Source: Flavobacterium sp. SLB02
GTDB taxonomy: Bacteria > Bacteroidota > Bacteroidia > Flavobacteriales > Flavobacteriaceae
Assembly (NCBI RefSeq): GCF_009664855.1
Contig: NZ_CP045928.1
Coordinates: 4,399,007-4,463,006, forward strand
Direction: 5' to 3'
Length of the DNA stretch: 64,000 bases
Part shown: positions 53,301 through 60,869 of the stretch, in pieces
How the letters are laid out: every line of letters starts with the position of its first letter
Numbering within the stretch: the first letter of the stretch is position 1
The notes under the pieces: model-generated
The model's database searches: none
Told to the model about the DNA's origin: nothing
Seen by the model: the letters and a program-made list of their open reading frames with translations, nothing else
Position numbers and translations under genes: made by a program

Positions 53301-54599
53301 TGTTAATTTTCTGGCATTTTCAAGTACAGAATAATCTGTGGCTTCACTCGTATTAGGGTTGTTAAATCCGGATTTCGCCGTTACAATTTCTCTAATATTC
53401 GAATTTAAAAAAGCTCCTGGCTGACCAATTGTAGCCGGATCGTATTTATTATTCTTGTTATCTGTGGGTGAATCTATAGGATTATTAAAAAAACCTGTCG
53501 TAGGATTTATTACCACAATTTCGTTATCAGGAATACCCGTCATTTGCCCTTCACCTAAATCCTGAAGTGCTATAATATTTCTAAGGTTATTATTGTTGGT
53601 GCTTACTCTGTTTTGTTTATTGGTCACCCAAACCTCTATTCTTGTAATCTGAACACGGCTGTCTATGAATGGATATTTAACTAAAGAAGCGTCGTATTTG
53701 TTTCTAAAATATTGCGATAAGAAAAAGTGTCTGTCATTATCGTAATCTAAAGCATATAAATCAAAGTTTTGCACTGTTCCGCCACCTTCTGCAACTATAT
53801 TCTTTGTTTGTGACTTCTGTTCTGAGAAAACACCTGTTACGGTTGTCTTACCAAATTGCAGCTGAGCCTTAACCCCAAATAAACTTTGAGCACCACGAAT
53901 CAGTGTACTATTTAGTGGCATACTAACGTTACCAACTTCTACTTTTTGAATAATATCATCTTCATCAGGCGTGTAGGCCAGTTTGAAAAGGTTTTGAAAA
54001 GCAAATGTAGACTGCGTATCGTAGTTGGCATTTACCTCTAGTCTGGTTCCTACCTTCCCCATTAAGCTCATGCTTATTCTCTGATCAAAATCGAAAGTAA
54101 GGCTTGATCTGTTTCTTGGAGAAAAAGAAGGATTATCTTGCTTGGTATACCGAACCCCAAGGTCCATTTCTACTGATCCTGTTGGCTTTACATCGATTGT
54201 ATTGCTACCAAAGACACTTTCGAAAAGACTGGAATTGATATAATATCGGGGTAATAAATCTTTTTTGGCAGCGTCACTTCCGGCTTTTTTACCATCAATT
54301 GCATCTGCTTTTTTTCTGAAATAATCTCTCCTGGATTCTTTAAGAACTAAGTCTTCGTATTCTTTAGGAGTTAATATTATAGGATAATTAATTGAGAAAC
54401 CATCAACTGAGTTGGTATAAATATAACGATCTGTAATGGGATCGTACTTATAGGCAGAAATTACGCTTGGTGGATCTTGCAGTTCTACTTTTCCAACAGA
54501 GTATTGAGTTTTAGTTGTATCTTTAACCGCTGGATTTACTTGCGCACGCAAAACATTACCGCAAGACAAAAACAGTAAAAAAATACAAATTTTACGCAT
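47385..54599 (-). CDS. sprA: SprA, outer-membrane translocon of the type IX secretion system
   Basis: A 2404-aa outer-membrane protein with a signal peptide ending near GNVLRAQ. Known SprA/Sov proteins form a very large (36-strand) barrel, the exit pore for CTD-carrying proteins and gliding adhesins. The length, the repeated plug/barrel segments such as NRSSLTFDFDQRISMSLMGKVGTRLEVNANYD, an FEGSQSTIDMRSAYAW region, and the C-terminal strand SGFTLRYNFGN all fit. Context is ruvA 24 bp upstream and gcvH-vanZ downstream, as in F. johnsoniae. The gene is intact with no frame break. Confidence 0.96.
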   Translation of the reverse strand: MRKICIFLLFLSCGNVLRAQVNPAVKDTTKTQYSVGKVELQDPPSVISAYKYDPITDRYIYTNSVDGFSINYPIILTPKEYEDLVLKESRRDYFRKKADAIDGKKAGSDAAKKDLLPRYYINSSLFESVFGSNTIDVKPTGSVEMDLGVRYTKQDNPSFSPRNRSSLTFDFDQRISMSLMGKVGTRLEVNANYDTQSTFAFQNLFKLAYTPDEDDIIQKVEVGNVSMPLNSTLIRGAQSLFGVKAQLQFGKTTVTGVFSEQKSQTKNIVAEGGGTVQNFDLYALDYDNDRHFFLSQYFRNKYDASLVKYPFIDSRVQITRIEVWVTNKQNRVSTNNNNLRNIIALQDLGEGQMTGIPDNEIVVINPTTGFFNNPIDSPTDNKNNKYDPATIGQPGAFLNSNIREIVTAKSGFNNPNTSEATDYSVLENARKLTTNEFTFNAQLGYISLQQRLANDEILAVAFEYTIGGKVYQVGEFGSDGVDGTVVTGNNNANQAIITQSLVLKMLKSNLTNVQNPVWNLMMKNVYQIPQAYQIKQDDFRLNILYTDPSPINYITPVQGSSFPSNPTADNKVDQTPLLNVFNLDRLNYNNDPQTGGDGFFDYIPGVTVDVQNGRIIFTTKEPFGELIFKKLQNTGSGESYNDPTTYNVNQQKYVFRNMYKNTQSGALQDSDKNKFLLRGKYKSSGSNGIPIGAFNVPQGSVVVMAAGRRLVEGIDYSVDYQLGRVQILDPSLQASNTPIEVSLENNSIFGQQTRRFMGFNIEHKISENFVIGGTFLKMTEKPFTQKSSYGQESVNNTIFGFNGNYSTEVPFLTRLVNKLPNIDTDVPSNLSIRGEVAFLRPDAPKASDFEGEATIYVDDFEGSQSTIDMRSAYAWSLASTPFVNSINDNTFNASSNALDYGFKRAKLSWYTIDPIFYSSKPSGISNDDLSLNTTRRVYSKELYPNTDIAQGQIQVINTLDLTYYPSDRGPYNNNPNFATSPASSNFGGIMRALNSTNFEQGNVEYIQFWVLDPYVGNAEAPASNSGKIYFNLGEISEDVLKDGRKQYENGLGPGQIMVNPRPLWGDVPASQSLIYAFDTNAENRRNQDVGLDGLPSSREGEVYNNYAGESDPAADDYTYYLNTEGGVLDRYKNYNGTEGNSAVSIDDPNRGSTTLPDVEDINRDNTMSTINAYYEYSIDLKPGMQVGQNYITDIRDVSNIELPNGSTTTARWIQFKIPVAQPQNTIGNITDFRSVRFMRMFMTGFSSQMTVRFGALDLVRGEWRRYTGSLDANDTDPTNDGTEFDVSAVNIQENSTKCPVNYVVPPGVQREQLYNNNTIINQNEQSLALRIGGAGLQYQDSRAVFKNVSVDMRQYKKLKMFLHAESLPNENTLADDEMIGFIRFGNDFTQNFYQVEIPLKVTRTGGSCAISPDQVWLEDNNIDLALELLTKMKIKAMTIDINSGKRDINGIYYPDNDPDVAGGDGDGKLTLGIKGNPNFGLVRNLMVGVKSKTDHKGLKGEVWFNELRLADLENKGGMAAILNIDTNMADFATVSATGKKSTIGFGSLEQGANERDREDIQQYNIVTNINLGKLLPPKWGINLPFNYAIGEEVITPEYDPFNQDIKLDQLLRETTDAAERENIRTRAVDYTKRRSINFIGVRKDRAPEQKPHVYDVENFTFSQSYNQVERHDYEVESYLDEQSNTAVNYAYTFQPKEVVPFKQTKFMKKSEYWKLLSDFNFNYLPSNITFNTNILRQSNRQQFREVEVQGIGLDPLYRRNFAFNYQYGFGYNLTKSLKINYTAASNNIVRNFLNDDNTPKEDFNIWDDYLDIGTPNQHLQQLVLNYEIPINKIPVFSFVKASYSYTADYNWQRSSTAFSEYEEQNPDGSFSTYNLGNTIQNANSNTLTTTLSMNTLYKYLGLTPGSKSAAKPKPIAPPKPGEKIVNTAKPVTSSSPFYDGMIGILTSIKNIQVNYTKNSGTVLPGYTPGVGFFGTSRPTLGFIFGSQDDVRYEAAKRGWLTDYQDFNQSFTQVTNKLLKVTANIDLLPDLKIDLAMDRAYSENTSEQYSVVNGNYTPLSPYTYGMFSISTVLIKTAFSTSNATESSAFDDFRDNRLIIANRLAEERYGSGTAIPRYGDVNNPVPAETDANYKIYMANLGYPIGYTKSNQAVLLPAFLAAYSGGDASSSSTSIFKNFPIPNWSIKYNGLMRYKYFKDKFKRFSLQHNYRASYTINQFRSNFDYTEKPGGQDVNTNFFNKTIMSNVNLVEQFSPLIRVDFELKSSLRILTEIKKDRALSMSFDNNLLTEVKGMEYIVGMGYRFKDVIFSSRLADSPTGIIKSDINIKADFSLRKNETLVRYLDYDNNQLAAGQNIWALKLTADYSFSKNLTAIFYYDHSFSKAVISTSFPLTNIRSGFTLRYNFGN

Positions 54600-54623
54600 A
54601 CAATTCGTTTATATAAATTGAAT

Positions 54624-55205
54624 TTAAAGGCTTTTTAACGCTTTCTTAATGATTGTTTCTACAGTAGCTTCCGGATCTTCTTTTACAATTTTCTCCACTA
54701 CTTTTTCGGAAGTTTTTCTAACAAAACCTAAAACTTCCAAAGCAGATAACGCTTCATCTCGATTTGTATTGTTTTGAACTACCGAAACTTCATCTAAATC
54801 GTACAACTTTAACACTTTCTCCTTTAAATCAAGGATAACTCTTTGGGCTGTTTTGTTTCCAATACCTTTTATTGACTGTATTGTACCCACATCTCCAGAG
54901 GCAATTGCGTTAATAATTTGCCTTGGCTCAATTGAAGATAACATTGTTCTTGCAATATTGGCTCCAATTCCCGAAACAGACAATAACATTCTGAATATTT
55001 CTCTTTCTGATTTCTCTACAAAACCAAATAAAGTATGCGCATCTTCTTTGATTTGAAGATGCGTATACAGTTTTATATTTTCTACATTAGGAATTAATGA
55101 AAAGGTATGTAAGGATATATTTACCTGATAACCAACACCTCCACAATCGATTACGACTTCGGTAGGATTTTTCTCTACTAACTTTCCCTGTAAATGTGCT
55201 ATCAT
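54624..55205 (-). CDS. ruvA: Holliday junction branch migration protein RuvA
   Basis: A 193-aa DNA-binding subunit of the RuvAB complex. Residues 1-64 form the OB-fold (IAHLQGKLVEKNPTEVVIDCGGVGYQVNIS). Two helix-hairpin-helix motifs lie at about 70-140 (LLSVSGIGANIARTML and IKGIGNKTAQRVILDL). The C-terminal domain contacting RuvB ends at ALKSL. The start at 55205 matches the family; the frame extension of 7 codons is not needed. It is directly upstream of sprA. Confidence 0.96.
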   Translation of the reverse strand: MIAHLQGKLVEKNPTEVVIDCGGVGYQVNISLHTFSLIPNVENIKLYTHLQIKEDAHTLFGFVEKSEREIFRMLLSVSGIGANIARTMLSSIEPRQIINAIASGDVGTIQSIKGIGNKTAQRVILDLKEKVLKLYDLDEVSVVQNNTNRDEALSALEVLGFVRKTSEKVVEKIVKEDPEATVETIIKKALKSL

Positions 55206-55223
55206 AGTATAATTTCTTAGGGT

Positions 55224-55231
55224 CAAATATA
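55224..55231 (-). promoter_or_regulatory. Predicted -7 box of the ruvA-sprA-gcvH-vanZ unit
   Basis: TATATTTG on the minus strand in the 66-bp gap after maeB, 18 bp before the ruvA ATG. A -33 TTG is at too short a distance (12 bp). Confidence 0.4.
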
Positions 55232-55271
55232 ATAAAAATACGACAATATTATTCGATCCTTATTATTTATA

Positions 55272-57563
55272 CTATTTCGCTAATTTATTTTTTTTATTTT
55301 CTTTTTCCTGAGCGTCAATAACCGCAATTGCTGCCATATTCACCATTTCTTCTACACTTGCTCCTAATTGGAAAATGTGAACCGGTTTGCCCATTCCCAT
55401 CATAATTGGTCCAATTGAGTTTACTTTGTACAACTCTTTTAGCAATTTATAGGTAATATTAGCCGATTCTAAGTTAGGGAAAATCAGGGTATTTACTTTT
55501 TTACCTGCTAATTTAGAAAAAGGGAATTTCTCTGCAAGCATTTCCTGGTTTAAAGCAAAATCTGCCTGAATTTCTCCATCAACGATCAAATCAGGATGGT
55601 TTTTATGTAAATATGCTACTGCTTCTCTAACTTTTGAAGCACTCTGACTCGTAGAAGAACCAAAGTTTGAGAATGAAACCATTGCAATAACAGGCTCAAC
55701 TCCAAACATTTTAGCTGTTTTTGCGGTCATAATAGCGATATTAATTAAATCCTCTGCTGATGGATTGATATTAATGGCTGTATCTGATAAAAACATTGGT
55801 CCACGAGAAGTCAGCATCATATTGGCAGTTGCAACCAGAGAAGCTCCGTGTGCTTTATCAATTAATTGTAACATTGGTTTTACAACACTTGGATAACTTC
55901 TTGTATGACCTGTTACCAAAGCATCTGCTTCTCCTTCATTTACCATCATTGCTGCAAAATAGTTTCTTTCGCGCATGAATTTTTGAGAATCAAGTAATGA
56001 AACTCCTCTTCTTTCTCTTGTTTCCCAGTATGAAGTTGCAAATCTGTTTCTTCTTGCTTCTTCTTCGTTTGTTTTAGGATCAATGATCTCTAATTCGGCA
56101 TCAAAACCTAACTCCGCTTTAAGCTCTAAGATCACTTCTTTATTTCCTAATAAAATTGGAAAACCAATTCCGTCCTCGTGAACAATCTGAGCTGCTTTTA
56201 ATACGTTTAATTGATCTGCTTCAGCAAAAACGATTCGCTTAGGATCCATTTTAGCACGGTTAGTAATCAAACGCACCATTTTATTATCATTCCCCATACG
56301 TTCGCGAAGCACATCTTCATAAGCTGCCCAGTCTGTAATAGGGTTTTTCGCCACTCCAGATTCCATAGCTGCTTTTGCAACAGCAGGTGCTACGATAGTA
56401 ATCAATCTTGGATCAAATGGTTTAGGAATAATGTAATCTCTACCAAAACCTAGTTTTGTTGCGCCATATGCCACATTTACCTGCTCAGGAACTGGTTCTT
56501 TTGCTAATATTGCTAATGCTTTTACAGCGGCCATTTTCATGGCTTCGTTAATTTTCGTAGCTCTTACGTCCAGCGCTCCTCTAAAGATATATGGAAAACC
56601 TAAAACGTTATTTACCTGATTAGGAAAGTCTGAACGTCCTGTAGCCATAATAACATCTTTACGAGTTTCTGTAGCTAAATTATAATCGATTTCAGGATTT
56701 GGATTTGCCATTGCAAAAACAATCGGATTGTCTTTCATCGACAATAACATTTCAGGCGTCAGAATATCTCCAGAAGATAATCCGATGAAAACGTCTGCTC
56801 CTTTTATAGCTTCTGCCAACTCAATCTTAGGACCGTTTACAGCATATTTTAATTGTAATTCTGATAGTGAAGGGTTGTCTTTTGTTAAAAGTCCTTTACT
56901 ATTAAACATTTTAATGTTTTCAACTTTCACGCCTAATAAAACATATAAATCAGTACAAGCTATTGCAGCCGAACCTGCGCCAGAAACTACTACTTTTACA
57001 TCTTCGGCTTTTTTGCCTGCTAATTCAAGTGCATTGATCAAAGCTGCCGAAGAGATAATTGCCGTACCATGCTGATCATCATGCATTACAGGAATATCCA
57101 ATTCTTCGACCAGTCTTCTTTCAATTTCGAAAGATTCCGGCGCTTTGATATCTTCAAGATTAATTCCTCCAAAAGTTGGAGCAATATTTTTTACTGTCTG
57201 AATAAATTCTTCAATATCCTTTGTTCCGATTTCAATATCAAAAACGTCAATATCAGAAAATATTTTAAACAATAATCCTTTTCCTTCCATTACTGGTTTA
57301 GAAGCTTCCGGACCAATATCCCCAAGTCCTAAAACAGCTGTACCGTTTGAGATAACGGCAACTAAATTTCCTTTTGCTGTATATTTGTAAACGTCGTCTA
57401 CGTTTGCTGCAATTTCTAAACATGGTTCTGCAACTCCTGGCGAATAAGCCAAAGACAAGTCTCTTTGGGTTGCGTATTTTTTTGTTGGAACTACCTGAAT
57501 TTTTCCTGGAGTTGGTTCTGAGTGATACAGTAACGCTTCTCTTCTTTTACTCTCTTTGTTCAT
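55272..57563 (-). CDS. maeB: NADP-dependent malic enzyme (MaeB type, with phosphotransacetylase-like domain)
   Basis: A 763-aa two-domain enzyme. The N-terminal ~420 residues are the malic enzyme (oxidative decarboxylation of malate to pyruvate), with SLAYSPGVAEPCL, the Lys-Asp active-site region PVMHDDQHGTAI and the nucleotide-binding VVVSGAGSAAIA. The C-terminal ~330 residues resemble phosphate acetyltransferase (RNYFAAMMVNEGEADALVTGHTRSYPSV) and act as a regulatory domain in related enzymes. It is separated from ruvA by a promoter-like region. Confidence 0.95.
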   Translation of the reverse strand: MNKESKRREALLYHSEPTPGKIQVVPTKKYATQRDLSLAYSPGVAEPCLEIAANVDDVYKYTAKGNLVAVISNGTAVLGLGDIGPEASKPVMEGKGLLFKIFSDIDVFDIEIGTKDIEEFIQTVKNIAPTFGGINLEDIKAPESFEIERRLVEELDIPVMHDDQHGTAIISSAALINALELAGKKAEDVKVVVSGAGSAAIACTDLYVLLGVKVENIKMFNSKGLLTKDNPSLSELQLKYAVNGPKIELAEAIKGADVFIGLSSGDILTPEMLLSMKDNPIVFAMANPNPEIDYNLATETRKDVIMATGRSDFPNQVNNVLGFPYIFRGALDVRATKINEAMKMAAVKALAILAKEPVPEQVNVAYGATKLGFGRDYIIPKPFDPRLITIVAPAVAKAAMESGVAKNPITDWAAYEDVLRERMGNDNKMVRLITNRAKMDPKRIVFAEADQLNVLKAAQIVHEDGIGFPILLGNKEVILELKAELGFDAELEIIDPKTNEEEARRNRFATSYWETRERRGVSLLDSQKFMRERNYFAAMMVNEGEADALVTGHTRSYPSVVKPMLQLIDKAHGASLVATANMMLTSRGPMFLSDTAININPSAEDLINIAIMTAKTAKMFGVEPVIAMVSFSNFGSSTSQSASKVREAVAYLHKNHPDLIVDGEIQADFALNQEMLAEKFPFSKLAGKKVNTLIFPNLESANITYKLLKELYKVNSIGPIMMGMGKPVHIFQLGASVEEMVNMAAIAVIDAQEKENKKNKLAK

Positions 57564-57662
57564 TTATTTTAGCTTTTATTCTAGCTTACAAAGATATAAG
57601 TCTTGGTTTAAAATGGCGTATTTTTAAAGTTTTCTTTTCTTAAAATAACATTTAGAGACACC

Positions 57663-57694
57663 AAAAAAATAGTCCACTATTGTTTGGACTATTT
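57663..57694 (-). terminator. Terminator of the CBS-domain gene
   Basis: AAATAGTCCA (57667-57676) pairs with TGGACTATTT (57685-57694); on the minus strand a T-run (seven T) follows. It lies 26 bp after the stop at 57721. Confidence 0.85.
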
Positions 57695-57720
57695 GATAAA
57701 GCTTGTTTTTTGAATTTCTT

Positions 57721-58146
57721 CTACTGAGAAATATAAGAGTTTAAGTGATTTATGGTATCTTTTTGAATTTCAATAATTGCTTTCACAACGTCGCTAATAG
57801 AAATTATTCCTACTACAATCCCATCTTCCAAAACTGGTAAATGTCTGATTCTTTTAGTGCTCATTAATTCCATACAATTTTCTAAATTATCTGAAAGTTT
57901 TACCGAAAAAACGTTGCTCTCCATAATTTCATGAACAAAAGTCTCTTTTGATGACTTGTCTTTCAAAACAATTTTTCGAGCATAATCCCTTTCAGACAAT
58001 ATTCCTTTTAAATCGGTGTCATCGATAACAAGGATGGCACCTATGTTTTTCTCTCCCATCACTTTTAAGGCTTCATAAACCGTTGTTGATGAAAGAACCG
58101 AATAAACATTTTTTCCTTTTGCGTTTAGTATTTGATTTACAGTCAT
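57721..58146 (-). CDS. CBS domain-containing protein
   Basis: A 141-aa cytoplasmic protein made of two CBS domains: NVYSVLSSTTVYEALKVMGEKNIGAILVIDDTDLKGILSERDY and NVFSVKLSDNLENCMELMSTKRIRHLPVLEDGIVVGIISISDVV. The GIISISDVVKAI ending is typical of standalone CBS pairs that bind AMP-like ligands. No partner domain is fused. It is a single-gene unit with its own terminator. Confidence 0.9.
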   Translation of the reverse strand: MTVNQILNAKGKNVYSVLSSTTVYEALKVMGEKNIGAILVIDDTDLKGILSERDYARKIVLKDKSSKETFVHEIMESNVFSVKLSDNLENCMELMSTKRIRHLPVLEDGIVVGIISISDVVKAIIEIQKDTINHLNSYISQ

Positions 58147-58339
58147 ATCTGAAAAATTTTAGATCTATAAAGTTAGAAAAAAATGAACACACACAACAAC
58201 GAAATCGATTTTTTAAAACCTAACCAATTCATTTTAAACATAATAAGTTAAATTTCAAATTAAAGAAATTTTACCTTAAAAAAATGAATGAATTTTAATA
58301 CTTTTTTGCGAAAAATGCAGGTTTATTGGAGATTATAGA

Positions 58340-58516
58340 TTTATTCTAAATAAAAAAGGGATTTTATTTGCCTCCAATTGTCCCAACAAGACAAATCACA
58401 TTTCGCCCCCATTCATTGGCTACCGACGATTTATCCTAATGGGGTATTTCGCGAAACTCCACTAGGAGTTATGGATTGGTTGAAAAAAAATATAACGCTC
58501 GGATATCTGAATGAAT
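58340..58516 (+). pseudogene. Possible gene remnant in a repeat-containing gap
   Basis: The 690-bp gap 58147-58836 has no convincing gene. From about 58355 a frame without stops runs for roughly 50 codons and ends at TAA 58514-58516, containing HFAPIHWLPTIYPNG and FRETPLGVMDWLKK. There is no ATG at its beginning and a stop lies just upstream. The composition is less A/T-rich than the surroundings. It could be a degraded coding fragment or part of a dispersed repeat; I do not recognise the product. Confidence 0.3.
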
Positions 58517-58523
58517 AATTTTA

Positions 58524-58647
58524 ATCAGGAGCTTATCCCGCACACGAGCCTGAAAGTGCGAACTGGCGAAGCAATACGTTTCAATCTTTTGTGGCTCCCG
58601 ATAGCTATCGGGACGCCACAAAAGGATTTCCACTATCTATCGGGGCT
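58524..58647 (-). repeat. Structured intergenic repeat, copy C
   Basis: On the minus strand it begins AGCCCCGATAGATAGTGGAA, continues ATCCTTTTGTGGC, then the perfect 18-bp palindrome TCCCGATAGCTATCGGGA, then GCCACAAAAGATTG and ends near CGGGATAAGCTCCTGA. The outer arms CTTTTGTGGC/GCCACAAAAG (58586-58595, 58615-58624) are exact complements, so a 39-bp hairpin forms. The start and end match copies A and B. Confidence 0.65.
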
Positions 58648-58755
58648 CGGTAATCGTTTTCATAAGAATCTATTTTGCTTAATTTTCGTCAGAACGATTT
58701 GTCTTTATTATAATTATTTTGTAAACATTAAATAAAATCTAAATGCTGTTTTTTA

Positions 58756-58775
58756 AACTGGACTAAAGTCCAGTT
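58756..58775. repeat. AACTGGACT inverted repeat
   Basis: AACTGGACT-AA-AGTCCAGTT, a perfect 9-bp hairpin 11 bp from the OmpA terminator hairpin. It may be a second part of a tandem terminator or an independent small repeat. Confidence 0.55.
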
Positions 58776-58785
58776 GGTTTCAAAT

Positions 58786-58821
58786 AAAAAGTCCCTTTTC
58801 TAAAGAGAAAAGGGACTTTTT
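58786..58821 (-). terminator. Terminator of the adhesin-SprF-OmpA unit
   Basis: A 16-bp perfect stem AAAAAGTCCCTTTTCT / AGAAAAGGGACTTTTT with a 4-nt loop, 16 bp after the OmpA-like gene's stop; the minus-strand side ends in TTTTTATTTG. Confidence 0.9.
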
Positions 58822-58836
58822 AAAGTTTTATTTTTT

Positions 58837-60855
58837 TTACAAATTAGTAATAATAAATTCGCTTCGTCTGTTTTGTTGATGCTGCTGTTCTGTACATTTT
58901 ACTCCATCGGCACATTTATTAACTAATTGTGTTTCTCCAAATCCTTTTGCTGATAATCTAGCACCATCAATTCCTTTACTAATTAACCAGTTTTTAGTCG
59001 ATTGGGCTCTTTTTTCTGATAAAATCATATTACTAGAATCTGATTGTCGACTATCTGTATGCGAACGAATATCAAGCGTTAATGTTGGGTATTGCTTTAG
59101 TACATCAACAATTTTCTGCAATTGAGGTTCTGACGTTTTTCTGATTGTAGCTTTACCTAAATCAAAAAAGTTCATAGGGATATTAAGTATTTTCGCCAAA
59201 TCTGTGCCAACTGCAATAGGTTTCATTTTTACAGATTTAACAGATACTGTTTTAATCATTATCGTTTTTGCTACTAACGGAATCGCTTTCTTTTCTAACG
59301 AAATAGGCAAAATTGTTTTTCCATTTTCTTTTTTAATTGACAATGGAATTTCTTTTATTTCATAATCAGTTTTTGATGTCTTTATAAAATATTTTTTTCC
59401 ACATTTTACCTTCGAAAAAGTGTAGTTTCCTTTTTCATCTGTAGCAACTTGCTGGGCATTTTGTCTGGTTTCATCAAAGAAAATTAAAGTTACATTGGAA
59501 AGAATTTCATTTGTTTCTGAGTCTGTAACAGTACCTGATAACTCCTGTTCGCAAATTAGTCTTTTGGTTTCAGTAAATCGATAAACATCATCTAAACCAT
59601 TACCAGTAACTCTGTTTGAAGAGAAAAATCCATTTCTTTTTTTACTATTAATCACAAAAGCAAAATCGTCTTGTTTACTATTTACGGGTTCCCCAACGTT
59701 TTGAACTTCATCAAAAGTTTCATCTTCCTGAATTTTTGAAACAAAAATATCAAGCCCGCCCAAACCAGGACGTCCGTCTGACGCAAAATAAAGTTCATTT
59801 TCTTCTGAAATAAAAGGGAATGTTTCTCTTCCCTCTGTATTGATGGAAGGACCTAAATTTATGGGGGTTCCATAAGTTCCATCTCCATTAATACTTACTT
59901 TATACAAATCAGATTGCCCTAATGTTCCCGGCATATCTGAGGCAAAATATAACGTTTTTTCATCAACACTTAATGTAGGATGTGCAGTGCTGTATTGATC
60001 ACTATTAAAAGGAAGTTCTTTTATATTTTTCCACTTACCATCTATTAATTCTGAGCTGTATAATTTTAGCAGTGTTACCTGTTTGTCGTTCGCTCCTCTT
60101 TTTCCGTCTGTAAAATTATTTCGGGTAAAATACATGGTTCTACCATCTTTTGTAAAAATGGGGGTCGACTCATTATACTTTCCATTTTCTTTGCTTCTAA
60201 ATTTTTTTGGTTCACTTACATTTCCGTCCGGCATTAATTCTACCATATATAATTTAGAAAATGATTTATTTGTCCATTTGAAATTATTTTTAGCAACCCC
60301 TCCCGTATCCCGAGCCGAAGTAAAAACGAGTTTATTATCATAAACAGCACTTCCATAATCAGAATAAGAAGAATTCATTCCGGCATCAGCAATATCAAAT
60401 CGCCCGGAATTAAATTTTATATCTTCTAAATAATTTTTATCGTTTCTAATTAAATCTGCTCTTTTTTCTGAAGTTGCTTTTTCATTAAATTTTGCTAAAA
60501 CTTCATCTGCTCTATGATAGTTTCCAACGGACTTAAAACATTGGGCATATCTGTATAAATATTCCGGTTCCTGAACTTTGTTTACTTTAAACAATTGGTC
60601 ATACCACTTTAAAGCGTCCCTTAGTTCACCAATAAAATAATATGAATTTCCTAATCGTCTTAATATTTTTTCATCTGTCGTACCTTTATAAATAAGTTCT
60701 TCATAACCTTTTATGGCATCGACATAAGCATAGTCTTCGTAGTTTTTATCTGCGGAGTACTTTATTTCTTCGGAAGTTGGTACGGGTGCTTGCGCATTTA
60801 TTTTGAAGAAAAAACATAAAAATAAAACGCTCAGGTTTAGACTTTTAATTCTCAT
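58837..60855 (-). CDS. OmpA-family protein with TPR, PD40 propeller and CNA-B-like domain (PorE-like)
   Basis: A 672-aa envelope protein. A signal peptide (ends FKINAQA) is followed by TPR-like repeats (about 30-130; DEKILRRLGNSYYFIGELRDALKWYDQLF), a PD40/WD40-like propeller (about 150-425; PIFTKDGRTMYFTRNNF, PTLSVDEKTLYFASDMPG), a carboxypeptidase-regulatory-like beta-sandwich (about 435-505; GTVTDSETNEILSNVTLIFFDETR) and a peptidoglycan-binding OmpA domain (about 560-672; DIRSHTDSRQSDSSN, LSEKRAQSTKNWL). This order is the PorE architecture of T9SS. It follows a SprF-like gene and an adhesin gene, so it probably anchors that adhesin system. Confidence 0.88.
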   Translation of the reverse strand: MRIKSLNLSVLFLCFFFKINAQAPVPTSEEIKYSADKNYEDYAYVDAIKGYEELIYKGTTDEKILRRLGNSYYFIGELRDALKWYDQLFKVNKVQEPEYLYRYAQCFKSVGNYHRADEVLAKFNEKATSEKRADLIRNDKNYLEDIKFNSGRFDIADAGMNSSYSDYGSAVYDNKLVFTSARDTGGVAKNNFKWTNKSFSKLYMVELMPDGNVSEPKKFRSKENGKYNESTPIFTKDGRTMYFTRNNFTDGKRGANDKQVTLLKLYSSELIDGKWKNIKELPFNSDQYSTAHPTLSVDEKTLYFASDMPGTLGQSDLYKVSINGDGTYGTPINLGPSINTEGRETFPFISEENELYFASDGRPGLGGLDIFVSKIQEDETFDEVQNVGEPVNSKQDDFAFVINSKKRNGFFSSNRVTGNGLDDVYRFTETKRLICEQELSGTVTDSETNEILSNVTLIFFDETRQNAQQVATDEKGNYTFSKVKCGKKYFIKTSKTDYEIKEIPLSIKKENGKTILPISLEKKAIPLVAKTIMIKTVSVKSVKMKPIAVGTDLAKILNIPMNFFDLGKATIRKTSEPQLQKIVDVLKQYPTLTLDIRSHTDSRQSDSSNMILSEKRAQSTKNWLISKGIDGARLSAKGFGETQLVNKCADGVKCTEQQHQQNRRSEFIITNL

Positions 60856-60869
60856 AGTTAGGTATTTAA

